Source of the DNA: Merdimmobilis hominis
GTDB taxonomy: Bacteria > Bacillota > Clostridia > Oscillospirales > Ruminococcaceae
Direction of reading: 5' to 3'
NCBI RefSeq assembly: GCF_900104615.1
Contig: NZ_LT629939.1
Span: forward strand, 2,306,124 to 2,346,547
Length of the DNA stretch: 40,424 nucleotides
A program made the translations under genes and the position numbers. Of this stretch, positions 1 through 9,038 are shown one piece after another. Position 1 is the stretch's first letter. Each line of letters begins with the position of its first letter. The notes below the pieces were generated by a model. It worked only from the letters and a program-made list of their open reading frames with translations. It was not told the DNA's origin and made no database searches.

Positions 1-3000
1 TCCTATGGGATGCCGTCCACCCCTGTGGCGACTGTCACACCCATATCCGAGAATCTCTCCACCCCAAGAGTACCACAACTGGGGGAGAAGGTCAATGGGG
101 AGGGACAGCGTGCCCCCCTCAAGCTGCGGGAGACCGACGGAAGGCCGGGCCTGGTGAGGGATGCCCTCTCCCGCCGGTGGGATACCCGGATGCGCCGGGA
201 TGTCGATGCTGCGGCAAAGCTGGCGAATGTCAGCGTGGTGGTGGAGGAGGATATGGGGGATCTGGACGGCCTCTACGATGGCCGGACCAACACCCTGCAC
301 ATCTCCGCCAAGGCCCAGAACCCGGTGAGGGTGGTGCTCACCCACGAGATCACCCACGCCATGAAAACCTCCAACCCGGCGGGATACCGGGAACTGCAAT
401 CCGCCGCGTTTCAGATGATGCAGGAGACCGGGGACTTGGAGCGGGTCAGCGCCATGCTGGGGGAGAGCTATGGGGAGATGACCCAGGACGAGCTCAACGA
501 AGAGCTGGTCGCCCACTTTATGCAGAACACCATGGAGGACATCGGCCAGTTTGAGCGGCTGATCGGGGTCAACCGCAATGTGGCCCAACGGCTGCTGGAC
601 GCCCTGGACAACTTCCTGCGGCGCAATGCCATCCACTGGAACGATGGGGAAGACAGGACCGCCGGGGTGTGGAGCAGCTACACCTACCACGACCTGGAGG
701 AAGTGCGGGAGAAATGGGCGGCCTGCCTGCGTGGGGCCGACCCCAACGCCCCGGGGCGGGACGTGGTGCGGAAGCTGTTTGGAGGCGAGATGGCAGCGGA
801 AGCCCCGATAGATGGGATGTACCAGGCCAAAGAGCTGCAAGGGCAGACCCAGCAGGAGGTGTGGAACCAAACGGGCTGGCTGCAAGGCAAAGATGGGCGC
901 TGGCGGTTTGAGATCGATGACAGCGGCGCGCAGCTGGACCTGACCAAAGCCGGGCCCGGCGCCACCCTCAAAGATGTGCTCTACCACCCGGAGCTGTTCC
1001 GCCAATACCCACAGCTTGGGGAGGTGGCGGTGAAGTTTCAGCCACTGCCCGATTCGAACACGCTGGCCCGTTACAACAGCCGGAACAACACCATCACCTT
1101 TAACACCCAGCCCAAGGCAAACCCCAGCCACACCCCGTTGGAAGTCACCCTTCACGAGGTCCAGCACGCCATCCAGGCGGAGGAAGGGTTTGCAAGGGGT
1201 GGAGATTTGCGGAGTGCTAGGAACTATAAAATTGAACAATTGCGTAATCTAGCTGAGCATATGCCAGAGTATCAAGAACTTCCGTCCATAGATGCTAAGG
1301 ATGCCTTCTTGTATGATCTTTTTTTAAATACTACACCGATAAGGACAGAAAAAGCGGCACAACAGAGAGCATATGGTGAGTTAATGGGGGAGCAAGAAGC
1401 CAGCGAAGTGATGCTCCGCAAAGATTACTCCCCCCAAGAACGGCGACAGAAAGCACCCCACCAGTATAGTGACCCTTTAGTGGTACTCCAGGATGGAACG
1501 CTTGTCCTTGACGACGATGCTGACTTCCTCTATGATGAAGGTATCAATCGAGGAGGAGTGGATACAGATGGCGTTGACACCAGAGGAGAAAAAACGGTTA
1601 GAGTATCTGGACAGCTTGTTCAAAGAGAAGGAAGAGGCAGCGATGGAAGAGTACCCCTTCTACGACAACGAGGAGGAGGGATTGGACAGGGAAATGAAGA
1701 TATTTTACAACAGCTTTCCAGGGTTGACCGAGGAGGAAGTTCGAAAACTAGATTGGGAACGGGCTCTTCTTCTATCTCGCAGGCACGAAAAATAGCCTCC
1801 CCCTCCCGCCAAATCGCGCCGGAGCTGATCGAGAAGTACCGGGCCATCCCCAAAGGGGAACACCCTGCCAACGACGTGCAGGTGCCGGCGGCCACCGGGG
1901 AAGGGCAGCGCACCCGGCAGACCGTCCGCACGGCGCTGGAAAGCCCCCATGCCGACGCCCGGCTCATGGAGCAGACGGAGCAGAAGCTGCGCCAGGGCCT
2001 CCTCTCCTATAAACCCATCAGCAACGCGGAGGCGCTGCAAAAGGCCAACCAGACCCTGGAAACCGAGGGGTATGACCGTGCCCTGGGCCGGTTTTCTGGG
2101 GCCATCGGGGGAGAGACCGCGGGGGGAGCGCCCACCGGCCGCACCGACAAATACACCATCGCCTTGGGGGAGCGGCTTTTGGCGGAGGCCCAGAACCGTG
2201 GGGACACCAAAGCGGCCATGGACATCCTCTCCCAGCTGGCGGTGGAGGCCACCGTTTCCGGCCAGAACGTCCAGGCCATTTCCATGCTCAAGCGGATGGG
2301 CCCCCAAGGGGAGCTGCTGACCCTCCAAGCGGCGGTTAACCGGCTCAACAACGAACTCGGCAAGAAACAGGCCCAGCAGCGGCAGAAAAACGGGGAGCAG
2401 ATCGCCCAGCTGGAAGCCCAGAAGGGGACCGCCCTCAACCAATTGCAGATCGACCAGCTTAACCGGGAGATCGCAAAGCTGTCCGGGGAGATCACCCTGC
2501 CCCAGGAAGCGGCGGCGGACATCCTGTCCCAAACCTCCCCCAAGGGGCTGGAAGAGGCGGTGGAGCGGGCCTATATCCAGGTGGCCAAGCAGGTCCCCGC
2601 CGATTGGCTCACCAAGTGGAACGCCCTGCGGTATATGTCCATGCTCACCAACCCAACTACCCATATCCGCAACATCTTGGGCAACGCCGCCTTCTACCCG
2701 GTGGTGCAGCTGAAAAACCTGGTGAAGATCCCCCTGGAACAGTCCGCCCAAAAGCTGATGCCCAAGTATGCGGGGGACCCGACGGCGGCGGTGCTCAACC
2801 GGGGGAACAAGACCGACCGGGGTTATTTGCAGATGGCGGCGGAGAGCTTCCAGGAGAACCAGAAGGTGCTGAAGGCCGGGGGGAAGTACAACCCCAGCGA
2901 CCTGATCCGCCAGCACCAGACGGTGTTTGACGGCAAACTCTTGGGCTTGGACACCCCCTTCACCAACAACGCATTCACCCAGGCGATGGGGAAAACTATG

Positions 3001-3354
3001 GAGGCCATCCGCAAGGCCAACGGCGGTGCTTTGGAGGCGGAGGACCTGTGGTTCCTGCGGTCCAACTATGAGACAGCCTTTGCCCAGGTGCTCAAAGCCA
3101 ACGACTACCAGAGCCAAAACCCCGCCCGGCAGAAGGAGATCCTCAAAAACGCCCAGCAGTGGGCCAGCGAGGAAGCGTGGCGGGCCACCTACCGGGACGC
3201 CAGCAAATTCGCTGACGCCCTCAGCCAGTTCAGCCGCACCAACCCGGTGACCAACCTGCTCATCGAGGGGGTCGCCCCCTTTAAGAAAACCCCGGTGAAC
3301 ATCCTAAAGCGAGGGGTCAACTACAGCCCGGCGGGGAATGCTCATGTGCGGTAA
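1..3354 (+). CDS. Large polyvalent phage/ICE protein, 5' part (interrupted by IME)
   Basis: The frame is open to the left window edge, so the true start is probably outside; the first in-window ATG is at 10 (residues numbered from there). A zincin-like HEITH motif lies at residues 112-116 and a second, HEVQH, at 382-386 in a region resembling LPD23. The part from about residue 600 resembles the repeat-rich and LPD38-type regions of large polyvalent proteins of Clostridia phages and conjugative elements. These giant proteins are thought to be multi-domain effectors or proteins delivered with DNA; no specific role is established. After the codons for ...YSPAG (to 3336) the frame runs into element DNA and stops at 3354. 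The rest of the protein resumes at 11890, so this copy is broken by insertion. Bases 1200-1400 and 1500-1800 are AT-richer than the rest, suggesting mosaic replacement. Family assignment is from motif memory; the two-fragment relationship is firmly supported. Confidence 0.7.
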   Translation, partial: SYGMPSTPVATVTPISENLSTPRVPQLGEKVNGEGQRAPLKLRETDGRPGLVRDALSRRWDTRMRRDVDAAAKLANVSVVVEEDMGDLDGLYDGRTNTLHISAKAQNPVRVVLTHEITHAMKTSNPAGYRELQSAAFQMMQETGDLERVSAMLGESYGEMTQDELNEELVAHFMQNTMEDIGQFERLIGVNRNVAQRLLDALDNFLRRNAIHWNDGEDRTAGVWSSYTYHDLEEVREKWAACLRGADPNAPGRDVVRKLFGGEMAAEAPIDGMYQAKELQGQTQQEVWNQTGWLQGKDGRWRFEIDDSGAQLDLTKAGPGATLKDVLYHPELFRQYPQLGEVAVKFQPLPDSNTLARYNSRNNTITFNTQPKANPSHTPLEVTLHEVQHAIQAEEGFARGGDLRSARNYKIEQLRNLAEHMPEYQELPSIDAKDAFLYDLFLNTTPIRTEKAAQQRAYGELMGEQEASEVMLRKDYSPQERRQKAPHQYSDPLVVLQDGTLVLDDDADFLYDEGINRGGVDTDGVDTRGEKTVRVSGQLVQREGRGSDGRVPLLRQRGGGIGQGNEDILQQLSRVDRGGSSKTRLGTGSSSISQARKIASPSRQIAPELIEKYRAIPKGEHPANDVQVPAATGEGQRTRQTVRTALESPHADARLMEQTEQKLRQGLLSYKPISNAEALQKANQTLETEGYDRALGRFSGAIGGETAGGAPTGRTDKYTIALGERLLAEAQNRGDTKAAMDILSQLAVEATVSGQNVQAISMLKRMGPQGELLTLQAAVNRLNNELGKKQAQQRQKNGEQIAQLEAQKGTALNQLQIDQLNREIAKLSGEITLPQEAAADILSQTSPKGLEEAVERAYIQVAKQVPADWLTKWNALRYMSMLTNPTTHIRNILGNAAFYPVVQLKNLVKIPLEQSAQKLMPKYAGDPTAAVLNRGNKTDRGYLQMAAESFQENQKVLKAGGKYNPSDLIRQHQTVFDGKLLGLDTPFTNNAFTQAMGKTMEAIRKANGGALEAEDLWFLRSNYETAFAQVLKANDYQSQNPARQKEILKNAQQWASEEAWRATYRDASKFADALSQFSRTNPVTNLLIEGVAPFKKTPVNILKRGVNYSPAGNAHVR
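1568..1795 (+). CDS. Small acidic/basic helical protein overlapping the large polyvalent gene
   Basis: A 75-codon ORF in a different frame from the large protein. It starts at ATG 1568 with AGGAGG at 1551-1556 (11 nt spacing, rather long). The product begins MALTPEEKKRLEYLD and is rich in Lys/Glu with regular helix periodicity, like a genuine small phage protein. The large protein's own frame here reads as low-complexity Gly/Arg/Ser sequence typical of an out-of-frame translation. The large gene may therefore be two genes accidentally joined by an open frame, or a truly dual-coding stretch. No family is recognised. Confidence 0.5.
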   Translation: MALTPEEKKRLEYLDSLFKEKEEAAMEEYPFYDNEEEGLDREMKIFYNSFPGLTEEEVRKLDWERALLLSRRHEK

Positions 3355-3359
3355 AGTAA
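3341..3359 (+). repeat. IME left terminal inverted repeat
   Basis: CTCATGTGCGGTAAAGTAA. It matches, in inverse orientation, the right end at 11863-11884, with one substitution (G/A) and a 3-nt insertion. It lies directly inside the left junction and is presumably the recombinase binding arm. Confidence 0.75.
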
Positions 3360-3485
3360 CATACAAGAATTTGATAGATAGCCGCCCACTATTCCGTATT
3401 TTTTTTCGGTGAAATCTTTTCAAAAGCACTTGATTATAATGTAGCTCAATGAGATAATATGAAGTAAAAGAAAGAGGTGGTTGCA

Positions 3486-3968
3486 ATGAAAAATATAGGA
3501 TATACTTTGAAAAGATATAAGATATGGGTTATAGCGATTATTATTGTTATATTGGCTATTGTTAGCCTTACGAAAAGCAAAACGATAGAAGATTACTTTT
3601 TAAGCAATTATGAAAGTGCGACAGAGATTTTGTATCACGATAATTTTTCAGAAAATTATGAGGTTGTTTTTTTTCTTGAAGATAATGGATATATTTCTTG
3701 TGCTTTGTTAAAGAATAAATGGATAGGATATCAAATATTGAGAACGAGCGGGAAGTTAAATTTATATAATCCTGGATATTTGTGCAGTTTTTTTTATGAT
3801 GATAATGAGAGTTTATGGATTGATTGGGGTATTATAACAGACAATAGTATACAAAGTGTATGGACGGAATCTGAGGAGATGAAAATAGTAGACACGCCTT
3901 ACAGTTATAGAATATGTTGGTTGACAGGCAGTGGAGAAGAACCTCAAAATCATGTAGAAAAGAAATAA
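3486..3968 (+). CDS. AT-rich single-pass membrane protein (IME cargo)
   Basis: A 160-aa protein starting at ATG 3486 with an AGAGGTGG-like ribosome binding site. An N-terminal segment at residues about 14-29 (VIAIIIVILAIV) after a Lys/Arg-rich stretch predicts one membrane span with the remainder outside. The body is rich in Tyr, Asp, Asn and Trp. Base composition is far more AT-rich than the phage genes or the mobilization genes, pointing to a separately acquired cargo gene. It converges on the secreted-protein gene at 4001-4876 with a shared bidirectional terminator between them. No family is recognised; an exported or surface role is inferred from topology only. Confidence 0.65.
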   Translation: MKNIGYTLKRYKIWVIAIIIVILAIVSLTKSKTIEDYFLSNYESATEILYHDNFSENYEVVFFLEDNGYISCALLKNKWIGYQILRTSGKLNLYNPGYLCSFFYDDNESLWIDWGIITDNSIQSVWTESEEMKIVDTPYSYRICWLTGSGEEPQNHVEKK

Positions 3969-3969
3969 A

Positions 3970-3998
3970 AAACAGAGGATAAATCCTCTGTTTTTATT
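3970..3998. terminator. Bidirectional terminator between convergent IME cargo genes
   Basis: Perfect 9-bp stem ACAGAGGAT/ATCCTCTGT (3972-3980 and 3983-3991) with AA loop, T-run to the right and A-run to the left. It lies in the 32-bp gap between the convergent genes. Confidence 0.85.
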
Positions 3999-4000
3999 TC

Positions 4001-4876
4001 TTAGTACGGGATATTAGTAACAGTGCAAACGAGTGACCACTGTTTATCGGTATTAGAAAGGGAGAAGCTACCAGCAACAGTTTCAGAACCAGGGGTAATC
4101 GAAATCGAACCTTTAACCTTTGAATAGGTATGAATATATTTCAAAACAGCCTCGGCAGTATTGCCATTACCAGTCAAGGTATTTTTACTAATATTCACGT
4201 TCAGATTGATGTCTTTGGCATACAAAGTGTATTTTGAAGTAGGGTTAGAGTCCTTGAAAGACCATACACGCCCAGCATTTGGAGTAGAATCGGAGTTATA
4301 GATGGTAAGAGCACCGCCAAGTTGGTCTTTTCCAGAAATGCTGTGACTTTTAGCTGTAAAGCTACCAGACCATGTTACACCAATAAAATCCTCACCAGTA
4401 GCACAGTAGTTTTCGCCCTCAGTATGCAAGCCTGAATCATCCCAATGAGCAGTACCAGTCAGATTGCAAGAAACACCATTCGAGGTGTTGTAAACACCAG
4501 AAAATGTGATTGTCAATCTGCCACGAGTATTAGTAGCAGCCCTCGGCATAGGGACTTCACTGAGAGGAGCGAAATTATCAACTCCAATAGCCATTACCTC
4601 ATCTTTAGAAAGAAGCCGACTGTCTGTGATAATAAGTTCATTATTTACCATATCATAAGTTTCTTCTACAAATACCGTAGCAGAGATAGAACCGAGTGAG
4701 CCAGAACTTCCGTCAAACGCTACAGTTGAAGGTGTAGTTTCTGTGATGATATAGGCATCGGGAAAAGCAGGGGAAGAAATCTCAAAATGAGTATTTGGGG
4801 TTTCTGCTGCAAATACAGGAATAGACATAGATAAAATCATAACAGCAGAAAGAATTATGGAAATTAGCTTTTTCAT
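4001..4876 (-). CDS. Secreted protein with signal peptide (IME cargo)
   Basis: A 291-aa protein with a classical signal peptide: MKK, a hydrophobic core (residues about 4-20) and a cleavage-like VFAAE at residues 21-25. An AAGGAGGT ribosome binding site lies just before the ATG at 4876. The mature part is rich in Ser, Thr, Gly and Asn and has beta-strand-like alternation (LTITFSGVY, GSISITPG), suggesting an extracellular beta-sandwich. Two cysteines sit near residues 138 and 160, with a third near the C-terminus. No enzyme motif is seen and no family is recognised. It converges on the membrane-protein gene 3486-3968; the pair forms the non-mobilization cargo of the element. A role in surface interaction is possible but is inference. 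Confidence 0.65.
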   Translation of the reverse strand: MKKLISIILSAVMILSMSIPVFAAETPNTHFEISSPAFPDAYIITETTPSTVAFDGSSGSLGSISATVFVEETYDMVNNELIITDSRLLSKDEVMAIGVDNFAPLSEVPMPRAATNTRGRLTITFSGVYNTSNGVSCNLTGTAHWDDSGLHTEGENYCATGEDFIGVTWSGSFTAKSHSISGKDQLGGALTIYNSDSTPNAGRVWSFKDSNPTSKYTLYAKDINLNVNISKNTLTGNGNTAEAVLKYIHTYSKVKGSISITPGSETVAGSFSLSNTDKQWSLVCTVTNIPY

Positions 4877-5372
4877 AGGTAGACCTCCTTTGTTATTTTC
4901 TGAATTTTAACAGTGATAGTTTTTAATTCATTGGAATCACCTCTTCTGTTTTATCACAGTAAAAAGATTCATTTTTATTATAGTCAAAATTGGCGAAAAT
5001 TGCAATATAAAATTCCTGCAAAAAAATATTTTTTGTTCATTCTAACTAATAACACCAAGCCTTAAAATCACATAGGGAGTCGGTCAGTATTATCCGTACA
5101 ATCGTTCTATCCAGTGTAGCTCATGTAGAGTTCTTCAAAGCGGCAAAACGAGAAGAGCGAAAGGAAAAATACAAATAATGTGATTGCGAGTAAAGTTACA
5201 TATAGCAAATCTAGCTGAGCCAGTCAACGGCAAGTAAATGGGCATTCGCCCACCGTGGACAGCCTCGCTCGTCTTTGCTGATAGGCAACCAAGAGGACGA
5301 TAGCCCAAAAGTGCTACCGCCCTCTTTTACTATTTACAACTGAATAACCGCCGCCCCGTAGCGGTACACGAA

Positions 5373-5406
5373 GCAGTAAATCCGAAAAAGATTTGCTGCT
5401 TTTTTT
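5373..5406 (+). terminator. Rho-independent terminator-like hairpin
   Basis: GCAGTAAATC and GATTTGCTGC form a 10-bp stem (one G-T pair) around a CGAAAAA loop, followed by seven Ts. It lies in the non-coding region upstream of mobC. Confidence 0.6.
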
Positions 5407-5760
5407 GCGCCCATTTTTGGCAAATTTCCAAAAGTTCCGTATTAGACAGTGAAGCCAAAAAAGGTTGCCGTTTTTTTCAGACAGCGGGCAAAACACCGTT
5501 TCCAAAACGCCTTATTGTCGGGAAAGACCGAGCTGCCGGAAAAGTTCTTGCCGGAAAGTCCGTCATTTTTGCTTTTTGCGGTGTTGTAGGGAGTAAGGGG
5601 GAGAATGCCAGCCCGCTGCCTTTTATAAAAAAACTGGTTATAGATTTCCCGAAAAAGTGGCAGTAGCAAGTGAACGGCAGTCCGGCAGTTTCTTAGAGCA
5701 AGGTTCTACCGCAGTACCAAAATTCGCTTTTCACTCATTTTGCCCCTGCGGGAATCTTGT

Positions 5761-5804
5761 TGGGGAGTGCCTTCCCCAAACCCTGCTAATGCGGCTTACG
5801 CCGC
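5761..5804. other. Candidate oriT region
   Basis: Two adjacent hairpins lie about 110 bp upstream of mobC: TGGGGA/TCCCCA (5761-5778) and GCGGC-TTAC-GCCGC (5791-5804), separated by AACCCTGCTAAT. Inverted repeats beside the mobC-relaxase pair are the usual arrangement for a MOBP oriT. The nick site cannot be assigned from the sequence. Confidence 0.4.
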
Positions 5805-5915
5805 TTAAAAATCCCTCAAAATAATTTTTCGGATTTTTCAAAAACAGTTCCACTTTACACCCCGTTTTTCTCCTATTAGTGAGAGGACACCACGCACAGA
5901 AAGGAGGTTTTTACC

Positions 5916-6314
5916 ATGCGAAAACGATATAACACGCCGCACCGCAGCCGGGTAGTCAAGACACGCATGACCGAGGAAGAATACGCCGAGTTTGCGGAAA
6001 GGCTTTCTGCTTACAACATGAGCCAAGCCGAATTTATCCGGCAAGCCATAACCGGGGCAGCCATACGCCCCATCATAACCGTTTCCCCCGTCAACGACGA
6101 GCTGCTTGCCGCTGTCGGGAAGCTGACCGCCGAATACGGCAGGATCGGCGGCAACTTAAACCAGATAGCCCGAACGCTGAACGAGTGGCACAGCCCCTAC
6201 CCGCAGCTTGCCGGGGAGGTACGGGCGGCGATTTCCGACCTTGCTGCCCTAAAGTTTGAAGTCTTGCAGAAAGTGGGTGACGCTGTTGGCAACATTCAAA
6301 CATATCAGCTCTAA
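5916..6314 (+). CDS. mobC: MobC-like relaxosome accessory protein
   Basis: A 132-aa protein with a strong AAGGAGG ribosome binding site. Its N-terminus is Arg/Lys-rich, followed by a ribbon-helix-helix-like segment (VVKTRMTEEEYAEF) and then the family-typical stretch GGNLNQIARTLN at about residues 82-93. This matches the bacterial mobilization protein MobC family, which binds oriT and helps the relaxase open the strand. It overlaps the start of the relaxase gene by 38 bp, implying coupled translation. It belongs with the relaxase and oriT as the DNA-processing module of the element. Confidence 0.85.
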   Translation: MRKRYNTPHRSRVVKTRMTEEEYAEFAERLSAYNMSQAEFIRQAITGAAIRPIITVSPVNDELLAAVGKLTAEYGRIGGNLNQIARTLNEWHSPYPQLAGEVRAAISDLAALKFEVLQKVGDAVGNIQTYQL

Positions 6315-7908
6315 AAATGCCGACTATGGCGCAGCGGAAGCCTACCTCACATTTGAGCATGACGAGTTTACCATGAAGCCCACCCTTGATGAAAACGGGC
6401 GGCTGATACCGAGGGAGGATTACCGCATTTCTTCCCTTAACTGCGGGGGCGAGGATTTCGCTGTTGCCTGTATGCGAGCCAATCTCCGCTATGAGAAAAA
6501 CCAAAAACGGGAAGATGTGAAAAACCACCACTATATCATCAGCTTTGACCCACGGGACGGGACAGACAACGGCTTGACCGTAGACCGGGCGCAGGAGCTG
6601 GGCGAGCAGTTCTGCAAGGAGCATTTTCCCGGACACCAAGCCCTAATCTGCACCCACCCGGACGGGCATAACCACAGCGGCAATATCCATGTGCATATCG
6701 TCATCAACTCCCTGCGGATTTATGAAGTCCCGCTTCTGCCCTACATGGACAGACCCGCCGACACACGGGAGGGCTGCAAGCACCGCTGCACCAACGCCGC
6801 TATGGAATATTTAAAGAGTGAAGTCATGGAGATGTGCCACCGGGAGGGGCTTTACCAAATCGACCTCTTGAACGGCAGCAAGGAACGGATAACCGAACGG
6901 GAATACTGGGCGGCAAAGAAAGGGCAGCTTGCCCTTGATAAAGAGAACGCTGCCAGAGAAGCCGCAGGACAGCCGACCAAGCCCACCAAGTTTGAAACGG
7001 ACAAGGCGAAGCTGCGCCGGACGATACGGCAAGCACTTTCCCAAGCTGGCAGCTTTGACGAGTTTTCTTCCCTTTTGCTGCGGGAGGGCGTGACCGTCAA
7101 GGAGAGCCGGGGGCGGCTTTCCTACCTCACGCCGGACAGGACAAAGCCTATCACAGCCCGGAAGCTGGGGGACGATTTTGACAAGGCTGCTGTCCTTGCC
7201 CTGCTCACGCAGAACGCCCACAGGGCCGTCGAACAGACCACAGCCATACCCGAATACCCCCACACCCAAAAGGGACGCTTGCGGGAGGAAAAAGCCGCAA
7301 AAACCACCCCGGCAGACAACACCTTGCAGCGCATGGTTGACCGGGAAGCCAAGCGAGCCGAGGGCAAGGGCGTGGGCTATGACCGCTGGGCGGCAAAGCA
7401 CAATCTAAAGCAGATGGCGGCTACTGTTACCGCCTACCAGCAGTACGGCTTTTCTTCCCCGGAGGAACTGGACGAAGCCTGTTCTGCCGCCTATGCCGCC
7501 ATGCAGGAAAGCCTTACAGAGCTGAAGCAGGTGGAAAAGACGCTGAACGAGAAAAAGGAGCTGCAACGGCAGGTACTTGCCTATTCCAAGACCCGCCCTG
7601 TCCGGGACGGGCTGAAACAGCAGAAAAACGCCAAAGCAAAAGCAGCCTACCGACAGAAGCACGAAAGCGACTTTATCATAGCAGACGCAGCCGCCCGTTA
7701 TTTCAAAGAGAACGGTATTTCCAAGCTGCCAAGCTATAAAGCCCTGCAAGCAGAGATTGAAAGCCTTATCAAAGAGAAAAACAGCGGCTACAACGATTAC
7801 CGGGCAAAACGGGAGGAATACCGCCGCTTACAGACCGTCAAGGGCAATATCGACCAGATTTTACGCCGGGAGCGCAAGCCTGTGAAAAGGCAGGAACAGG
7901 AGCGATAA
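6277..7908 (+). CDS. mobA: MOBP/MobL-type relaxase
   Basis: About 543 aa. I prefer GTG 6277 because the conserved family N-terminus (ATFKHISSKNADYGAAE) begins just after it; an upstream in-frame TTG at 6256 also exists. The relaxase domain fills the first 200 residues. The metal-binding three-histidine motif is in HPDGHNHSGNIHVHIVIN (H-x-H-h-h), preceded by HHYIISFDP. The C-terminal half is charged and helical, with coiled-coil potential. It would nick oriT, attach covalently to the 5' end and pilot the strand into a helper conjugation channel. It overlaps mobC by 38 bp. The coding region is GC-rich, unlike the cargo genes at the left end. Confidence 0.9.
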   Translation: MTLLATFKHISSKNADYGAAEAYLTFEHDEFTMKPTLDENGRLIPREDYRISSLNCGGEDFAVACMRANLRYEKNQKREDVKNHHYIISFDPRDGTDNGLTVDRAQELGEQFCKEHFPGHQALICTHPDGHNHSGNIHVHIVINSLRIYEVPLLPYMDRPADTREGCKHRCTNAAMEYLKSEVMEMCHREGLYQIDLLNGSKERITEREYWAAKKGQLALDKENAAREAAGQPTKPTKFETDKAKLRRTIRQALSQAGSFDEFSSLLLREGVTVKESRGRLSYLTPDRTKPITARKLGDDFDKAAVLALLTQNAHRAVEQTTAIPEYPHTQKGRLREEKAAKTTPADNTLQRMVDREAKRAEGKGVGYDRWAAKHNLKQMAATVTAYQQYGFSSPEELDEACSAAYAAMQESLTELKQVEKTLNEKKELQRQVLAYSKTRPVRDGLKQQKNAKAKAAYRQKHESDFIIADAAARYFKENGISKLPSYKALQAEIESLIKEKNSGYNDYRAKREEYRRLQTVKGNIDQILRRERKPVKRQEQER

Positions 7909-8092
7909 AAACCACCCCAAAATGTACCCGAACCCATACAGAACAAGGGGGCTGCCCCGTACCCTACCCGCGATACCAAAGGATTTTTTAAGGGACTTAC
8001 AGGGCAGAAAAACCCCGAAAATGATACCGAGATGATACAGAATTACCGCCGATACCGTCACACCAGCGGAAACGGCAGAAAGGAGCGCACCC

Positions 8093-8305
8093 ATGCCAAG
8101 AATGAGCAAGAAACGGCGGCTGGAATGGTCTTTTTTCCTGCGGCAAGTGAAAGTCGGGAATACCACCTGCGACCGTATCACATACAACGACCTCTGTCGG
8201 GGCTGTACCCATAGCTGCAAGCAGAGCTTCCGGGCGGTTATCATACTCTGCCCCCGCTACTACTCCAAACGCCGGAAAAAGGAGGACAGGGACAATGGCA
8301 GATAA
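8093..8305 (+). CDS. Small Cys-rich protein of serine-recombinase IMEs
   Basis: A 70-aa protein with AAGGAGCG before ATG 8093. It has a basic N-terminus (MPRMSKKRR), then an aromatic stretch and the cysteine pattern C..C..C...C (TTCDRITYNDLCRGCTHSCKQ) followed by ILCPRYYSKRRKK, suggesting a small zinc-binding nucleic-acid protein. Similar short ORFs accompany the replisome-organizer gene in related elements; its function is unknown. Its end overlaps the start of the next gene by 11 bp. Confidence 0.7.
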   Translation: MPRMSKKRRLEWSFFLRQVKVGNTTCDRITYNDLCRGCTHSCKQSFRAVIILCPRYYSKRRKKEDRDNGR

Positions 8306-9038
8306 CCGCAAATATTACTACCTCAAGCTGAAAGAGAACTTTTTTGACAGCGACTCCATTGTGCTGCTGGAAGATATGAAAGACGGGATTTTATACTCCA
8401 ATATCCTCTTGAAGCTGTACTTAAAATCGCTGAAAAACGGCGGGAAGTTGCAGCTTGACGAGCATATCCCCTACACAGCGCAGATGATAGCAACACTGAC
8501 CCGCCACCAGATAGGGACGGTTGAGAGGGCTTTAGAGATTTTCCGGCAGTTGGGGCTTGTGGAGCAGCTTGACAGCGGGGCTTTCTATATGACCGATATT
8601 GAGCTGATGATAGGACAGTCCTCTACCGAAGCCGAGAGGAAACGGGCTGCAAGGCTGGAAAACAAGGCACTTTTACCGCCCCGGACAAAAGGCGGACATT
8701 TGTCCGACATTCGTCCACCAGAGATAGAGTTAGAGAAAGAGATAGAGATAGAAAAAGAGAGAGAGGGAGAAACGGGACACCCCGCCCCCGCTGCTTATGG
8801 CAGATACAACAATGTGATACTGACCGATACAGAGCTTTCCGGGCTGAAAACAGAGCTGCCCGACAAGTGGGAGTATTACCTTGACCGGCTTTCCTGCCAT
8901 ATCGCTTCCACCGGGAAGCAGTACCAGAGCCATGCAGCCACCATTTACAAGTGGGCGCAGGAGGACGCTGCCAAAGGCAAGGCTGCCCCGAAACAGGGCA
9001 TACCCGATTATTCATGCAAGGAGGGCGAGAGCTTATGA
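8295..9038 (+). CDS. Replisome organizer / replication initiator-like protein
   Basis: A 247-aa protein. The N-terminal 110 residues (RKYYYLKLKENFFDSDSI...) match the phage replisome organizer N-terminal family, a winged-helix DNA-binding domain. A highly charged Glu/Lys/Ile linker (residues about 145-160, from GAGATAGAG repeats) follows, then a C-terminal helical domain like that of DnaD-type loaders. It probably binds an origin and recruits the DnaC-like protein encoded immediately downstream (ATGA overlap at 9035-9038). Such a pair suggests the excised circular element can replicate. That is known for related elements in principle and inferred here. Confidence 0.8.
   Translation: MADNRKYYYLKLKENFFDSDSIVLLEDMKDGILYSNILLKLYLKSLKNGGKLQLDEHIPYTAQMIATLTRHQIGTVERALEIFRQLGLVEQLDSGAFYMTDIELMIGQSSTEAERKRAARLENKALLPPRTKGGHLSDIRPPEIELEKEIEIEKEREGETGHPAPAAYGRYNNVILTDTELSGLKTELPDKWEYYLDRLSCHIASTGKQYQSHAATIYKWAQEDAAKGKAAPKQGIPDYSCKEGESL

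Larger units (their letters stand above)
4877..5915. other. Long non-coding control region of the IME (includes oriT candidate)
   Basis: About 1 kb without a convincing gene. Reading frames on the minus strand at 5314-5669 have no ribosome binding site and odd composition, so I do not call them. Visible structures are a GGGCattcGCCC hairpin near 5240, a hairpin plus T-run at 5373-5406, and two hairpins at 5761-5804 upstream of mobC. In related elements this interval holds promoters, the origin of transfer and regulatory RNA; which of these is present here is not shown by sequence alone. Confidence 0.5.

Noticed and set aside
1705-3117. 470-codon open frame on the minus strand of the large polyvalent gene
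   Set aside because: Gly/Leu/Val-rich composition, no ribosome binding site; a GC-rich antisense shadow of a real coding strand.
5314-5669. Overlapping minus-strand ORFs in the IME non-coding region
   Set aside because: No ribosome binding site, odd composition, and hairpins in the same stretch.
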